Positions 1 to 9,748 of a stretch of 64,000 bases of DNA are shown one piece after another. Numbering within the stretch: position 1 is the stretch's first letter; every line of letters begins with the position of its first letter. The notes below the pieces were generated by a model. That model saw only the letters and a list, made by a program, of their open reading frames with translations. It had not been told where the DNA came from and searched no databases. The position numbers and the translations under genes are program-made. Source of the stretch: Paludibacter sp. (lineage in GTDB: Bacteria > Bacteroidota > Bacteroidia > Bacteroidales > Paludibacteraceae); contig JAFLKK010000003.1 of the NCBI GenBank assembly GCA_019163375.1, forward strand, positions 124,001 through 188,000, in the 5' to 3' direction.

Positions 1-131
1 TTCGCTGCAATACCATATTATCCCCAAATACCTTTGGTAAGGTTATTTGAGCATAACATGCCGATTGATAGATTGTTATGGCGCAAAGTAAAAATAATAA
101 TCGTTTGATTATCATCGCGTTAATTTTCATT
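1..131 (-). CDS. N-terminus of a secreted sialate O-acetylesterase-like protein (partial)
   Basis: Reading the minus strand from an ATG at 131 gives about 43 residues that run off the left edge. They start with a lysine-containing hydrophobic signal peptide (MKINAMIIKRLLFLLCAITI) ending near CYAQ. The mature start follows, with the stretch ITLPKVFGDNMVLQR. The LP-x-V/I-F-x-DNMVLQ pattern just after the signal peptide is typical of the sialate 9-O-acetylesterase family of Bacteroidota, which deacetylates sialic acids or acetylated plant glycans in the periplasm. A second in-frame ATG at 116 is an equally plausible start. Only the N-terminus is visible, so no catalytic residue can be checked. 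The GH39 gene lies upstream on the same strand, consistent with a glycan-degradation locus. Confidence 0.65.
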
Positions 132-230
132 GTGATTAGATGGTTATAAAAAAGTGCAATAATAAGAAATATATTTCAAATCAACACATGTTTTGAATTC
201 CTTCCAAATTTAATTTGGGCAGAAATTCAA

Positions 231-392
231 TTATTTAAGAGTGATTTTTAGATTTTTCATACTGCTTTCTGACGAGCAATGAAATTGTAAAACAAAGTTA
301 CCGTCAACATTCCAATCTTTTTTTCCTCGACATAGAAAGCCGGATTTGAGTGGAGAGCCAGCGATAACTGTCACGGTATCAGGATTTGTTTT
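231..392 (-). pseudogene. Possible C-terminal gene remnant
   Basis: On the minus strand an open stretch of about 53 codons starts right after an in-frame stop near 395 and ends at a TAA at 231-233. It has no start codon near its beginning. Its last part reads as a protein-like C-terminus (for example WNVDGNFVLQFHC followed by SSESSMKNLKITLK). I cannot assign a family. It could be the tail of a decayed gene between the GH39 gene and the esterase, or chance. Nothing else is recognisable between 132 and 537. Confidence 0.25.
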
Positions 393-537
393 TTAAGGGA
401 ACTTCTAAAAAACTCCAATTTTTGCGTTACTCTTCATCGTAAGCCTTAAATTTGATATTTTCAGAGGTTCCCTCAACTAAACACACTAACCTGTTTTTAC
501 CCAAAAACTAATAAATTCAAAATCTAAGTCAATATAA

Positions 538-2130
538 TTATTTTGCCAATTTTAGCAGAAAAACATCATTTTCCCGAATATCGAGTTCTTTCGAGAACGT
601 CATATCTGATCCGATACTAATGGTTTCGGTTAGAATTGGAGAACCATCATTCTGTTTTTTTAATTCCTCAACCTGCATCCTGTTAAGTTGTCTGGGCTTG
701 CCCATGTCGATATACGATGTATAAGCATCATTCACACGATAGCCAACCTTGTAAATTTCCATTCTATATTTTCCGGCAGGTACATTTGATAAATTCACTT
801 TCACTTTTCCCTTCGATTTAGCTGGTAAATCTTGCACATAGAATTTCTGATTATGTACCGAATCACCCGGATGCGTATTGGTGAAGTCCCAAAGAAGTAA
901 TTGAACATCGCCATTGTCGTTTTTACATGCCCACGAACGGGTATCTGTATTTTTCAATTCTGTTTTTCCAAGTTTGTTCATATAACTGTAGGCATAAAAC
1001 GCCGATTTTGGAATTCCCTGAATGGTGAGCAATCCGAATCCGCCATGAAAAGGAGTATAGCGAGGTCCCGGTTCTTCAAAAACATCTGTGAACACCCAAT
1101 ATGACATTGAATTTACCGAATTTCCAACTTGTTTTAGTTTTTCCAGGATATAAGCTGCTTCATGATAGCTGTCGTGAAGCGGATCGGAAGGAGTGTAAGA
1201 TGAACTCCACTCAGTATAATGTAATTCCAGATTCTTTTTTGAAGAAGCTTCTATTTCTTTTCTTGATTGAAGCACATCGCCACTTACACCCATCGGATCT
1301 TTGCTTAAAACTGTACCACCTTGGCCAAATTCATCCAAAAAACCTTGTTTAACACCATAAGAGTGAGTACTGATAAAATCGATTGGAAGATTGTTTTTAG
1401 TGCAATATTCTATCATTTCGCTTTCCCATGCTGCACCGGCTGTTCCGGGTCCACCTACTTTGTAATCAGCATTTACACTTTTTACGCCTTGAACGGAGTA
1501 TTTATACAGTTTGAAATAGTCCTCCTGTGTACCTGACCAAAAACCGGGAGACAGATTTGGTTCATTCCAAACTTCGAAATACCATGTTTTTACTTCATCA
1601 ACGCCATAACGATCGGTGAAATGTTGTGTAAGATTGCGTATAAAATCTTCCCACTTTTTGTAATCCTTTGGTGGGGTAACATTGCCTTTCCACCAAAAAA
1701 TGGTTTGACTGCCGCTTGCCAATGCATTTGGCATGAATCCTAATTCGACAAATGGTTTTATGCCAATGCTCAAAAGATAATCGAACAAGGGATCAATGTA
1801 CATGTAATTGTATTGCGAATTTCCTTTCCCATCCTCGGTATACACAGCCATATCGTCGGTCAACAGACCGTGCATACGAATGTATTTAAAATCACATTCT
1901 TGCTTGACAAATGCCAATTGCTGTTGCCAATCGGCTCGTAGTCCTTCGTTAGCCCTACCGGCTCCAACACACTGTTTGAACATAGTGTTCATAGCACCAT
2001 TTTCCATGCTATAATCTACATTGATAGCCCTTTCTGCAGGTAGCGTAGATTTTCTTTTTCCCTTTTCTGCACTTGCTGTTGTCTGAACAAACAAAGCGAC
2101 TGCAATTAAAACCAGTACATTTAATTTCAT
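538..2130 (-). CDS. Secreted GH39 beta-xylosidase-like glycoside hydrolase
   Basis: The protein has 530 residues with a signal peptide (about residues 1-21, cut near ASA) and a TIM-barrel glycosidase domain. The acid/base Glu is expected at E190 in the WNEPN motif (residues 188-192), and the nucleophile at E307 in HYTEWSSS (304-311). The early stretch with YIRMHGLL and a C-terminal beta-sandwich region complete the GH39 pattern. Family members release xylose from xylo-oligosaccharides, and some act on other glycosides, so the exact substrate is inferred. The export signal points to periplasmic or surface action. It sits on the same strand as the esterase-like gene further downstream, suggesting one hemicellulose or glycan locus continuing beyond the left edge. 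Confidence 0.85.
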   Translation of the reverse strand: MKLNVLVLIAVALFVQTTASAEKGKRKSTLPAERAINVDYSMENGAMNTMFKQCVGAGRANEGLRADWQQQLAFVKQECDFKYIRMHGLLTDDMAVYTEDGKGNSQYNYMYIDPLFDYLLSIGIKPFVELGFMPNALASGSQTIFWWKGNVTPPKDYKKWEDFIRNLTQHFTDRYGVDEVKTWYFEVWNEPNLSPGFWSGTQEDYFKLYKYSVQGVKSVNADYKVGGPGTAGAAWESEMIEYCTKNNLPIDFISTHSYGVKQGFLDEFGQGGTVLSKDPMGVSGDVLQSRKEIEASSKKNLELHYTEWSSSYTPSDPLHDSYHEAAYILEKLKQVGNSVNSMSYWVFTDVFEEPGPRYTPFHGGFGLLTIQGIPKSAFYAYSYMNKLGKTELKNTDTRSWACKNDNGDVQLLLWDFTNTHPGDSVHNQKFYVQDLPAKSKGKVKVNLSNVPAGKYRMEIYKVGYRVNDAYTSYIDMGKPRQLNRMQVEELKKQNDGSPILTETISIGSDMTFSKELDIRENDVFLLKLAK

Positions 2131-2346
2131 GTGTAAATAATTGTTTTTTTAGGTCACATGGAATTCACCCGGTTAGAACGGAGCTCGTTTCATGCATTCA
2201 TTTTTTTATTTTGTTGTTGTATAGCTTGTCCCTACCAGGCGGGATAATTCGCGGAGACCCTGATTATTTGTGTAAGTTGTTTGTTCGTTTCTTTAGTCTT
2301 TTAAATTTGTTGTTGCATTTATAAGGAGGATTACGCGGTATGAAAA

Positions 2347-2383
2347 AGAGGCTGAAAGTAACAGTTCGAAACTATCAGCCTCT
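2347..2383 (-). terminator. Orphan intrinsic terminator reading leftward
   Basis: Nine-base arms AGAGGCTGA (2347-2355) and TCAGCCTCT (2375-2383) form a hairpin. On the minus strand the stem is followed by a TTTTT run, so it would end transcripts arriving from higher coordinates. No convincing gene lies on that strand between here and tRNA-Ser, which has its own terminator. Confidence 0.6.
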
Positions 2384-3202
2384 CAAATCAAACATTATCA
2401 AAAAAACCAACCTTTATAAATTAATGTGAATCGTAATAATCTTTAGAAATATAGTTGTAAATCATCCAAATACCAAAGTCCGTTAAAGAAATAAGCTGCT
2501 CAGTCAATTCAATTATTTTAATTTCCCATCGACCGGGCATTTTTAAAAATGCTTTTGTCTTTTTAGAGATAGTAAGTCTACTTTTTATTATCAAACTTTT
2601 GTACCTGGTTCATTTCACATGCTAAGTCAGTTTAGAACAATAAACCTTCATTTGTAACATGCCAGGGAAATTTACAATTGTATATTACAATCAGCAAATA
2701 TGAATGACTCTAAATTGAAATCGTACAGTATTACAAAAATATCTTTAAATTCATTCCCTCCTAGTACTATTTTGTATTATATAACGGCTATAATTGTCAC
2801 AAACATTACTTCTCAGATGTCTAATTCGTTGAATTCATAGAAATACAATTTGTTGAGACCTATTTTCGTTTTGAAAACAGGCACTGTTAGTCGGTCATTT
2901 TGTCGTTACGTTTGTGTAAAATTCATGGTTTAATGTTATGTGTCGCATTTTACGGCTGTTTAATTCCACAGCAAAATGCATATTATGGATAGTGTGGAAT
3001 AAGGGCTTGTTGCTAACTTGAGGAAGATTTGTTGGAAGAGGAGGGAAGTGTTTAGGCAGAAAAGCCGACAGCTGATTACTGTTGATGCCAGGAGAAGCAC
3101 TTCGACTTTCAAGTAATACAAAACATCTGTTGCCATTTAATGTGGAATGCTGAACATAATTTAGCAACCCTACTGACGGATGAAAGCTTGACTTTTAGGC
3201 AT
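2384..3202. other. Long intergenic stretch without a convincing gene
   Basis: About 800 bp of AT-rich sequence. The only sizeable open frame is 2895-3167 on the minus strand (90 codons, ending in FYTNVTTK), which has no domain or membrane segment I recognise and an unremarkable composition. It may be a repeat-derived frame rather than a gene. No RNA gene fold was obvious by eye apart from the terminators at either end. Confidence 0.5.
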
Positions 3203-3228
3203 AAAAAAAGAGACCCGTATAGGTCTCT
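3203..3228 (-). terminator. Terminator of tRNA-Ser
   Basis: On the minus strand an 8-bp stem (AGAGACCT/GGGTCTCT type with a short loop) is followed immediately by seven Ts. It lies 11 bases past the tRNA-Ser 3' end, so it is its natural terminator. Confidence 0.8.
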
Positions 3229-3238
3229 TAATTGTTAC

Positions 3239-3326
3239 TGGCGGAGAGAGAGGGATTCAAACCCCCGGTACCTTGCAGTACGGCGGTTTTCAAGACCGCT
3301 GCAATCGATCACTCTGCCATCTCTCC
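3239..3326 (-). tRNA. tRNA-Ser (anticodon TGA)
   Basis: This is an 88-nt class II tRNA. The acceptor GGAGAGA (3326-3320) pairs with TCTCTCC, followed by G73 and an encoded CCA (3239-3241). The anticodon arm GCGGT-CTTGAAA-ACCGC gives anticodon TGA (3292-3290). The long variable arm around the GTACTGCAAGGTAC stretch and the T-arm with GGTTTGAATCC are typical of serine tRNAs. Confidence 0.95.
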
Positions 3327-3457
3327 AGAGTGTGTCCTTTTTCTTAAGACGGTGCAAAGATACGGCTTTTTCCGGAACTACCAAACGATTTTTCAATTCA
3401 AAATTCATAATTCATAATTCGTAATTGAATATCGTTTGGTTTTCAGAGTTTTATTGT

Positions 3458-4405
3458 TTAAACTGTTTTCAAATATTCCACAACATTTTTTTCAATACGT
3501 GCTGTAATGTCGGCTATATCGGCTTTATCAAAGGCTTCGCCGCTGATATTTTCGAATAATTCGATATATCGTTCGCTGATGCCAGCTACAATTTCAGGAG
3601 TCATTTCGGGTACTTGTTGTCCGTCTTTACCCTGGAAACCATTTTCCATTAGCCATTCGCGTACAAATTCTTTTGATAGTTGTTTTTGTGCTTCGCCTTT
3701 ATCAAAAAGTTCCTGATAGCTGTCGGCATAAAAATAGCGAGAAGAGTCTGGCGTATGAATTTCATCTATCAAATAGATTTTTCCATCGCGACGTCCAAAT
3801 TCATATTTTGTATCCACCAAAATTAAGCCACGAGCTGCAGCCATTTCAGTTCCACGCAAGAAAAGTGCCATGGTGTATTTTTCCAAAGCCTCATATTCTT
3901 CTACCGATACCAAGCCCTGGCTTAGAATTTCTTCTCGGGTGATGTCTTCGTCGTGACGACCCAATTCAGCTTTGGTAGTAGGGGTAATGATCGGCTGTGG
4001 AAAACGTTGGTTTTCGCGCATGCCATCGGGTATTTTTACGCCGCAAATTTCACGTACGCCACTTTTGTATGTTCTCCATGCACTTCCGCAAAGATAACCG
4101 CGTACAATCATTTCTACGGGGTATCCTTCGCAACGCAGACCTACTGTTACCATTGGATCCGGGCTAGCCAGCTTCCAGTTTGGAACAATGTCAGCCGTTG
4201 CATCCAAAAACTTAGCAGCAATTTGGTTCAACATTTGTCCTTTATAAGGAATTCCTTTTGGCAAAACCACGTCGAATGCCGAAATACGGTCGGTGGCAAC
4301 CATTACCAGCAAGTCGTTTTTTACTGTATATACATCACGTACTTTGCCGTGATACACGTTTGTCTGTCCATCGAAATGGAAATCAGTGTTAGTTAAAGCG
4401 TTCAT
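3458..4405 (-). CDS. purC: Phosphoribosylaminoimidazole-succinocarboxamide synthase
   Basis: The 315-residue SAICAR synthetase ligates aspartate to CAIR with ATP in de novo purine synthesis (cytosolic). Recognisable blocks are the N-terminal [12 protein letters not shown], the [11 protein letters not shown] segment, the [19 protein letters not shown] segment and the late [14 protein letters not shown] and [10 protein letters not shown] motifs that bind nucleotide and substrate. The length suits the longer bacterial/yeast-like form, about 300 residues, rather than the 240-residue B. subtilis type. It is the last gene of a leftward block with phoH 35 bp upstream, so co-transcription is likely. 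Confidence 0.95.
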   Translation of the reverse strand: MNALTNTDFHFDGQTNVYHGKVRDVYTVKNDLLVMVATDRISAFDVVLPKGIPYKGQMLNQIAAKFLDATADIVPNWKLASPDPMVTVGLRCEGYPVEMIVRGYLCGSAWRTYKSGVREICGVKIPDGMRENQRFPQPIITPTTKAELGRHDEDITREEILSQGLVSVEEYEALEKYTMALFLRGTEMAAARGLILVDTKYEFGRRDGKIYLIDEIHTPDSSRYFYADSYQELFDKGEAQKQLSKEFVREWLMENGFQGKDGQQVPEMTPEIVAGISERYIELFENISGEAFDKADIADITARIEKNVVEYLKTV

Positions 4406-4440
4406 ATTGTTGAGTTTGTTTTTACTATTTGTGTTGAAAT

Positions 4441-5445
4441 TTATTGTTTCTTCAAAATCAAAACCTCTTGTGTCTCATTTTCTTTTTCCCCTTTCGTAGG
4501 TAGGGGTTCTTTTGCTCTTTTCTCATATGCTTCCACTATTCGTTGAACGAGTTTGTGGCGTACAATGTCTTTTACATCAAATTCTACTTTGGCTATTCCC
4601 TTCACATTCTTCAGCACTTCCAAAGCGTCAATTAATCCTGATTTTTGGGCGTATGGCAAGTCTATTTGCGTCATGTCGCCCGTTACAATCATTTTTGCGT
4701 TCAACCCCATGCGAGTCAGGAACATTTTAATTTGCATGGTAGTCGTATTTTGTGCTTCGTCGAGAATAACGATGGCATCGCTCAGCGTTCGTCCACGCAT
4801 AAAAGCCAGTGGGGCAATTTGAATGGTGCCATCTTCGAGGTATTCTTTTAATTTTAGCGGGGTAATCATATCTTGCAAAGCGTCATAGAGCGGTTGCAGG
4901 TATGGATCGATTTTTTCTTTCATATCGCCGGGAAGAAAACCGAGCTTTTCGCCCGCTTCTACAGCCGGACGACTGAGGATAATTTTTTTTATTTCACGTT
5001 TTTTCAAAGAGCGCACCGCCAACGCAATGGCTGTATATGTTTTACCCGAACCGGCCGGTCCAATGGCAAAAAGTAAATCGTTGGTATCAAAATCTTTGAC
5101 TAACTTTTGTTGGTTGGATGTACGAGCCATAATGGATTTGCCATTTACACCGTGTAGAATCAGATTCTCAAATTTGATTTCGTCGGGGGCATTCCCTTTT
5201 ACCAACTCAATAATATTTTCTTCGCTTAATGCATTGTTATCAAGGCAAAAACGTTCTATTCTTTGTAGATTTTCAATTAATCGAATGCTTTCATCTTCGC
5301 TCCCCGATATTTTTACAACATGCCCACGAGCAATTAAACGCAAGTTGGGGTGCAAATTCTTCAACAATTGAATGTTGGAATTGTTTACGCCGTAAAAGAC
5401 AGTGGTGTCAGTATGTTCGGAAAGTTCAAAGATGTGTTCTGTCAT
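4441..5445 (-). CDS. phoH: PhoH-family ATPase
   Basis: This 334-residue PhoH-like P-loop protein has an N-terminal KH-like region. The Walker A GPAGSGKT is at 129-136 and the Walker B VILDE at 226-230, followed by AQNTT. In the family these ATPases are linked to RNA metabolism and often sit beside ybeY, but here the neighbours are purC and glyA. The charged C-terminus is specific to this protein. The role in RNA handling is family knowledge; nothing in this sequence fixes the substrate. Confidence 0.9.
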   Translation of the reverse strand: MTEHIFELSEHTDTTVFYGVNNSNIQLLKNLHPNLRLIARGHVVKISGSEDESIRLIENLQRIERFCLDNNALSEENIIELVKGNAPDEIKFENLILHGVNGKSIMARTSNQQKLVKDFDTNDLLFAIGPAGSGKTYTAIALAVRSLKKREIKKIILSRPAVEAGEKLGFLPGDMKEKIDPYLQPLYDALQDMITPLKLKEYLEDGTIQIAPLAFMRGRTLSDAIVILDEAQNTTTMQIKMFLTRMGLNAKMIVTGDMTQIDLPYAQKSGLIDALEVLKNVKGIAKVEFDVKDIVRHKLVQRIVEAYEKRAKEPLPTKGEKENETQEVLILKKQ

Positions 5446-5470
5446 AAAATAAAAGTAGTAAGAGGTAAGA

Positions 5471-5503
5471 AAGTAAGAGGCAAGTAATTTTCACCTCTTA
5501 CTT
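5471..5503 (-). terminator. Hairpin between glyA and phoH
   Basis: Perfect 10-bp arms AAGTAAGAGG (5471-5480) and CCTCTTACTT (5494-5503) lie in the 72-bp gap downstream of glyA. A further partial copy (AGTAAGAGGTAAG) lies next to it, so the gap is built of a short repeat. The U-run is poor, so termination would be partial at best. Confidence 0.45.
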
Positions 5504-5517
5504 TCATTACATAATTA

Positions 5518-6798
5518 TTAGTCAGCAAACAAAGGGAATTTCGCCATTGTTTTGTTCACTCTTTCTTTTACCGATTTGATAACTTCTTCGTTTTCAACGT
5601 TTGAAAGCACTGTTTCAATCATTTCAGCAATTTCCACCATCAAATCTTCTTTTGCACCACGGGTAGTGATAGCAGGAGTTCCAAGACGGATACCTGAAGT
5701 TTGGAAAGCAGAACGGCTATCGAAAGGAACCATGTTTTTGTTCACGGTAATATCAGCTTCAACCAATACTTTTTCTGCAACTTTACCAGTCAATTCAGGG
5801 AATTTAGAACGTAGGTCAACCAACATTGAGTGATTGTCTGTTCCACCTGAAATAATCGTAAATCCACGTGCGATCAATGCGTTTGCCAAAGCAGCAGCAT
5901 TTTTCTTCACTTGTGCCTGATAGACTTTGTATTCAGGTTGAAGACATTCGCCAAATGAAACAGCTTTAGCAGCAATAACGTGTTCCAGCGGACCACCTTG
6001 AATTCCCGGGAAAACAGCTGAGTCGAGTAGGGCAGACATCATTTTAATTTCGCCTTTTGGAGTTGTTTTGCCCCAAGGATTAGGGAAGTCTTTTCCTAAT
6101 AAAATGATACCACCACGAGGTCCACGAAGTGTTTTGTGGGTTGTAGAAGTTACGATGTGAGCCCATTTCAAAGGGTTCTCCAACAATCCGGCAGCAATTA
6201 AACCTGCAGGGTGAGCCATATCAATCATCAACAAAGCACCAACTTTGTCAGCGATTTCGCGCATGCGTTTGTAGTCCCATTCGCGTGAATAAGCCGAACC
6301 ACCACCAACAATAACTTTTGGTTGTTCGCGGATAGCCACTTCTTCCATTTGATCGTAGTCAACAAGTCCGGTTTTTTCGTCAACATTGTATTCGCATGGT
6401 TTGTAAAGAATACCCGAGCTGTTTACCAACGAACCGTGTGATAAGTGACCACCGTGTGACAGGTTCAATCCTAAGAATTTATCACCAGCGTTCATACAAG
6501 CTAAAAATACGGCAGCATTAGCTTGTGCTCCTGAGTGAGGTTGTACGTTTGCCCATTCGGCACCGAAGATTTCTTTCAAGCGGTCGATAGCAATTTGTTC
6601 GCTTTCGTCCACCACTTCGCAACCGCCATAATAGCGTTTGCCAGGGTATCCTTCGGCATATTTATTAGTTAGTACGGAACCCATAGCTTCCATAACTTGT
6701 TCGCTTACAAAGTTTTCTGAAGCAATCAATTCAATTCCTTTCAACTGACGCTGTTTTTCGCGTGCAATGATGTCAAAAATTACCTGGTCTCTTTTCAT
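5518..6798 (-). CDS. glyA: Serine hydroxymethyltransferase
   Basis: The 426-residue PLP enzyme interconverts serine and glycine with tetrahydrofolate, supplying one-carbon units for purines and thymidylate. The PLP-binding lysine is K222 in [14 protein letters not shown]. Other family blocks are the [11 protein letters not shown] start, [13 protein letters not shown] (48-59) and the [10 protein letters not shown] segment. Length and ends match bacterial GlyA. The 94-bp upstream gap contains a short TGTCTAT triplet repeat and separates it from the acyltransferase gene. The placement with purC suggests a nucleotide-synthesis neighbourhood. Confidence 0.96.
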   Translation of the reverse strand: MKRDQVIFDIIAREKQRQLKGIELIASENFVSEQVMEAMGSVLTNKYAEGYPGKRYYGGCEVVDESEQIAIDRLKEIFGAEWANVQPHSGAQANAAVFLACMNAGDKFLGLNLSHGGHLSHGSLVNSSGILYKPCEYNVDEKTGLVDYDQMEEVAIREQPKVIVGGGSAYSREWDYKRMREIADKVGALLMIDMAHPAGLIAAGLLENPLKWAHIVTSTTHKTLRGPRGGIILLGKDFPNPWGKTTPKGEIKMMSALLDSAVFPGIQGGPLEHVIAAKAVSFGECLQPEYKVYQAQVKKNAAALANALIARGFTIISGGTDNHSMLVDLRSKFPELTGKVAEKVLVEADITVNKNMVPFDSRSAFQTSGIRLGTPAITTRGAKEDLMVEIAEMIETVLSNVENEEVIKSVKERVNKTMAKFPLFAD

Positions 6799-6892
6799 CT
6801 TTTTTTGTCTATTGTCTATTGTCTAAAGTAGGATGTCTTTAGGCGATAGACGAAATTATTATTTAGTTTATTTATTTCTTTAATTATGCCAC

Positions 6893-7519
6893 TTACCGCT
6901 GATTTAGTAACTCCTGAAAACGTTCAATGAATTTCCCGATATGAAAACCGTCCATAACTGCATGATTTGCATGAATATCTACTGGCAACCACATTTTCTC
7001 ACCTTCACGGGTTAGTTTTCCAAATGTTATTTTTGGAATACTTCGTCCAATATCCAGTCGGCGAGCATGGTTTACTGCTGTGAAATCAGCCCATGGAAGC
7101 GTTGAATAATGAATGATGTTTTCGCCTGAAGGTTGAAATTTCAATCCTCGTTCTGCTTTTACGCGGGCTACTTCCAGCTCGGCTAAGCGCATGTATTGCT
7201 CAATATCCTCGTAATAATCCATGTAACCGCAACCGTATGTTTCATCTTCACGAAAAATGGTTGGACCGGCTCCCACGCTGTCGTAGCAATACACTTTGTC
7301 ATCTTCAATCCGGTAACGAAATTCTTCAATTTCGTTGGCCACTTTCAGCGACAAATATAAGTAATAGTTTGAAAAAGAATAGCCTAATTCCTTTGCTTTT
7401 TTGTAAGCAGCCGAACATTCAACTTTTACGGTGATGCCAAAAAGCGGTTCGTCGAAGTTTTTAAATACTTCGAAATGCTCGCGGCGTTTCCATGTTGATA
7501 GGTCTATTTCGTGTCTCAT
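6893..7519 (-). CDS. Chloramphenicol-acetyltransferase-like (CatA fold) acyltransferase
   Basis: A 208-residue protein of the CAT family of trimeric acetyl-CoA-dependent O-acetyltransferases. The catalytic signature HAVMDG lies near the C-terminus (His about residue 186), followed by FHIGKF. The early FEVFKNFDEPLFGITVKV block is also CAT-like. The start at 7519 was chosen because its ATG overlaps the flavin reductase stop (ATGA, 7519-7516); an eight-codon extension to 7543 is possible but less likely. The chromosomal setting in a housekeeping operon argues against an acquired resistance gene, and the natural substrate is unknown. Confidence 0.8.
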   Translation of the reverse strand: MRHEIDLSTWKRREHFEVFKNFDEPLFGITVKVECSAAYKKAKELGYSFSNYYLYLSLKVANEIEEFRYRIEDDKVYCYDSVGAGPTIFREDETYGCGYMDYYEDIEQYMRLAELEVARVKAERGLKFQPSGENIIHYSTLPWADFTAVNHARRLDIGRSIPKITFGKLTREGEKMWLPVDIHANHAVMDGFHIGKFIERFQELLNQR

Positions 7520-8106
7520 TTTTTCTTTTTCTGCACCGTCCAACCAAATTTTCCGATTTCTTCGCCCAGTTTGTAATAATGACCGTGTGAATAGGCAATT
7601 AGTTTTGCAGCTCCAAGGTTGAATGTATCTGTTTCTGGATCAATATATTTAGTGTCAGCTTGTACGTTTACGACTTCTGCAATGAACATGTCGTGTGAGC
7701 CAAGCGGGATAATTTCTTTTACTCTGCACTCAATGCAAAGTGGTGATTCTTTGACGATAGGTGCATTTACTAATTCTCCTTTTACCGGAGTAAGTTTCAT
7801 TTCTTCAAATTTATTGAAGTCTTTTCCGCTTTTCACTCCACACCAATCGGTTGCATAAGCCATATCCTCGTTGGTGAGATTGATGACGAATTCGCCGGTT
7901 TCTTTTATGATATTGTATGAGTGTCGCTCAGGGCGCACCGAGATATAGCACATGGGAGGATTGGTACAAATTGTACCCACCCAACTAATTGTCAGAAGGT
8001 TATAGTTGTCCGGATTATTGCCGCACGATATCAGTACCGCTGGCAAGGGATATATTAATGTTCCCGGTTTCCATGAAACATGGCTGTGTTTATTGTCCTT
8101 TTCCAT
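7516..8106 (-). CDS. Flavin reductase-like FMN-binding protein
   Basis: This is a 196-residue member of the split-barrel flavin reductase family, with the NNPDNYNLLTISWVGTICTNPPM block typical of the FMN site and a late GSHDMFIAEVVNV strand. Members reduce flavins with NAD(P)H or act as small flavoproteins. The start ATG overlaps the last base of the pyrI stop codon, and the stop overlaps the acyltransferase ATG by four bases, so it is translationally coupled inside a pyrB-pyrI-flavin-reductase-acyltransferase operon. The Lys-rich C-terminus (KKKK) is unusual but short. The redox partner is unknown. Confidence 0.85.
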   Translation of the reverse strand: MEKDNKHSHVSWKPGTLIYPLPAVLISCGNNPDNYNLLTISWVGTICTNPPMCYISVRPERHSYNIIKETGEFVINLTNEDMAYATDWCGVKSGKDFNKFEEMKLTPVKGELVNAPIVKESPLCIECRVKEIIPLGSHDMFIAEVVNVQADTKYIDPETDTFNLGAAKLIAYSHGHYYKLGEEIGKFGWTVQKKKK

Positions 8107-8561
8107 TATTTAATCTTTACTTTGTCGCGTTGTACTTCCCGTTCGCAATAATGACATTTAAGCATTATCTCTCCATCATGAAGTTGAACGTGAAAGCGAG
8201 TTGTAACAGGTTGATTGTTAGTGATGCAGTTAGGGTTTGCGCACTGCACTATTTCTTTAATTTCAGCAGGAAGCGTCAATGGTCGTTTTTCAACAACCAG
8301 ATAATCACGGATAATATTGATTTTGGCATTCGGAGCAATCAACGCAATTTTGTTTGTCTCATCTTCTTCAAATGCTCTGTCCGAAATCTTTATAATTCCT
8401 TTTTTGCCAACTTTGGCACTATCCAGATTGTTTCCAATCGTTATTTGATGTTCGCAAGTGTCTAAATGCAAGATAGATACTACCTTATATAATTTATCTG
8501 CCGGAATATGATCAATCACTGTTCCGTTGCGGAGTGCTGCAACCTTTAATTCTTTTTCCAT
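8106..8561 (-). CDS. pyrI: Aspartate carbamoyltransferase regulatory chain
   Basis: The 151-residue ATCase regulatory subunit binds CTP/ATP effectors and docks on PyrB through a zinc domain. The four zinc cysteines are C107, C112, C136 and C139 (CANPNC and CHYC). The N-terminal allosteric half is intact. The gene lies 21 bp after pyrB and overlaps the next gene by one base, as expected for a pyrBI operon. Its presence implies an allosterically controlled, multi-subunit ATCase. Confidence 0.95.
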   Translation of the reverse strand: MEKELKVAALRNGTVIDHIPADKLYKVVSILHLDTCEHQITIGNNLDSAKVGKKGIIKISDRAFEEDETNKIALIAPNAKINIIRDYLVVEKRPLTLPAEIKEIVQCANPNCITNNQPVTTRFHVQLHDGEIMLKCHYCEREVQRDKVKIK

Positions 8562-8582
8562 AAAATACGAATTACTTATCTT

Positions 8583-9491
8583 TTACTTCTGATTCAACAC
8601 TTTACTCACTATTGCCTGTCTCACATACAATCCATTTTGTGCTTGTCGGAAGTAATATGCTTTTTCATTGCTATCTACATCGGGGTCAATTTCGGTTACC
8701 CGCGGTAGTGGATGAAGAATGCGTAAGTTTGGTTTAGAATTAGCAAGCATGTCATTTTTAAGCGTATATACATTTTTTACGCGCTCGTATTCCATCAAAT
8801 CCTGAAAGCGCTCTTTCTGAACACGGGTCATGTATAAAATATCAGAATCGTTGAAATTATCAGTCAATTCATTTACTTCAGTATACGCAATATTGTTTTT
8901 ATCACAAAAAACCTTGTATTCGTCCGGCATTTTCAACTCATCAGGAGCGATAAATTTGAAAGTGGGATGAAAATGCGACATGGCCATAATCAGAGAATGC
9001 ACTGTACGGCCATACTTTAAGTCGCCAACAAGGCAAATGGTAAGATTCTCGAGCGTACCTTGCGTTTTCAGAATAGAATAAAGATCCAACAAAGTCTGTG
9101 ATGGGTGCTGATTAGAACCGTCGCCTGCGTTGATAATAGGCACCGGAGCTACTTCCGAAGCAAAACGGGCTGCACCTTCGAGTGGATGGCGCATCACAAT
9201 GGCATCAGCATAGCAACTTACCATCAGTATCGTGTCGTTTAGCGTTTCACCCTTGGATGAACTGCTGGTGGCTGCGTCCGAAAATCCGATAATGGAACCG
9301 CCGAGGCGAACAACTGCCGTTTCGAAGCTTAATCGCGTACGGGTAGAAGGTTCGAAAAACAGGGTGGCAATCACTTTTCCATCCAACGTTTTTCGGTTCG
9401 GATTGGCTTCAAAGTCGGCTGCCGAATCGAGAATGGCCAGAATTTCTTCTTTGCTATAATCGGAAATTGATACTAAACTGTTGTTTTTCAT
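8583..9491 (-). CDS. pyrB: Aspartate carbamoyltransferase catalytic chain
   Basis: The 302-residue enzyme joins carbamoyl phosphate and aspartate to N-carbamoylaspartate, the second step of pyrimidine synthesis. The carbamoyl-phosphate loop STRTR is at residues 49-53, the HPSQ motif and the [10 protein letters not shown] segment follow, and the late [10 protein letters not shown] aspartate-binding loop is present. It starts an operon with pyrI and two further genes. Upstream lies a roughly 250-nt leader with a possible small ORF and hairpin (see 9610-9739). Its carbamoyl phosphate would come from the fused CPSase encoded at 37.3-41.6 kb. Confidence 0.96.
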   Translation of the reverse strand: MKNNSLVSISDYSKEEILAILDSAADFEANPNRKTLDGKVIATLFFEPSTRTRLSFETAVVRLGGSIIGFSDAATSSSSKGETLNDTILMVSCYADAIVMRHPLEGAARFASEVAPVPIINAGDGSNQHPSQTLLDLYSILKTQGTLENLTICLVGDLKYGRTVHSLIMAMSHFHPTFKFIAPDELKMPDEYKVFCDKNNIAYTEVNELTDNFNDSDILYMTRVQKERFQDLMEYERVKNVYTLKNDMLANSKPNLRILHPLPRVTEIDPDVDSNEKAYYFRQAQNGLYVRQAIVSKVLNQK

Positions 9492-9609
9492 AATTTGACC
9501 CCAAACCCCAAGAGGGGCTTTAGTTAGTTTGTACTTATATTTTGAACGCTGAAATAAACTGATTTACTTTCCCTTGTTCCAATTTAGAAGTCAGGGCTGG
9601 TCTTGTTAT

Positions 9610-9739
9610 AAAAAAAACCAACACAAACCTTTCACAGATTTATATTGGTTTTCGCATTTCTTAGGGGCAACTTATCAGTACAACTTATTGTCTGTGAGTT
9701 GCTTTGTTCGAAAAAATATTTAAAGTTTCTCGTTTCCAT
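9610..9739 (-). promoter_or_regulatory. Possible pyrB leader peptide and attenuator
   Basis: In the pyrB leader a 35-codon ORF starts at 9739 (METRNFKYFF...) and stops with TGA at 9634-9632. That stop lies in the loop of a weak hairpin whose 8-base arms are at 9645-9652 and 9614-9621 (AAAACCAA/TTGGTTTT on the minus strand), followed by a T-run. Leader ORF, hairpin and T-run resemble the layout of enterobacterial pyrBI attenuation. The stem is AT-rich with a loop of more than 20 nt, and no ribosome binding site is visible, so this is tentative. Confidence 0.35.
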
Positions 9740-9748
9740 TTCTGTGTA

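Noticed and set aside
3140-3424. Plus-strand open frames across tRNA-Ser
   Set aside because: The protein-like text ([13 protein letters not shown]) is the well-known false translation of a tRNA-Ser complement.
6799-6850. TGTCTAT triplet repeat upstream of glyA as a regulatory site
   Set aside because: Three short copies only, in a simple-sequence context; no promoter alignment supports a binding site.
6893-7519. Acquired chloramphenicol resistance gene
   Set aside because: The CAT-like gene is translationally coupled into a chromosomal pyr operon, with no mobile element nearby; many such homologues do not act on chloramphenicol.
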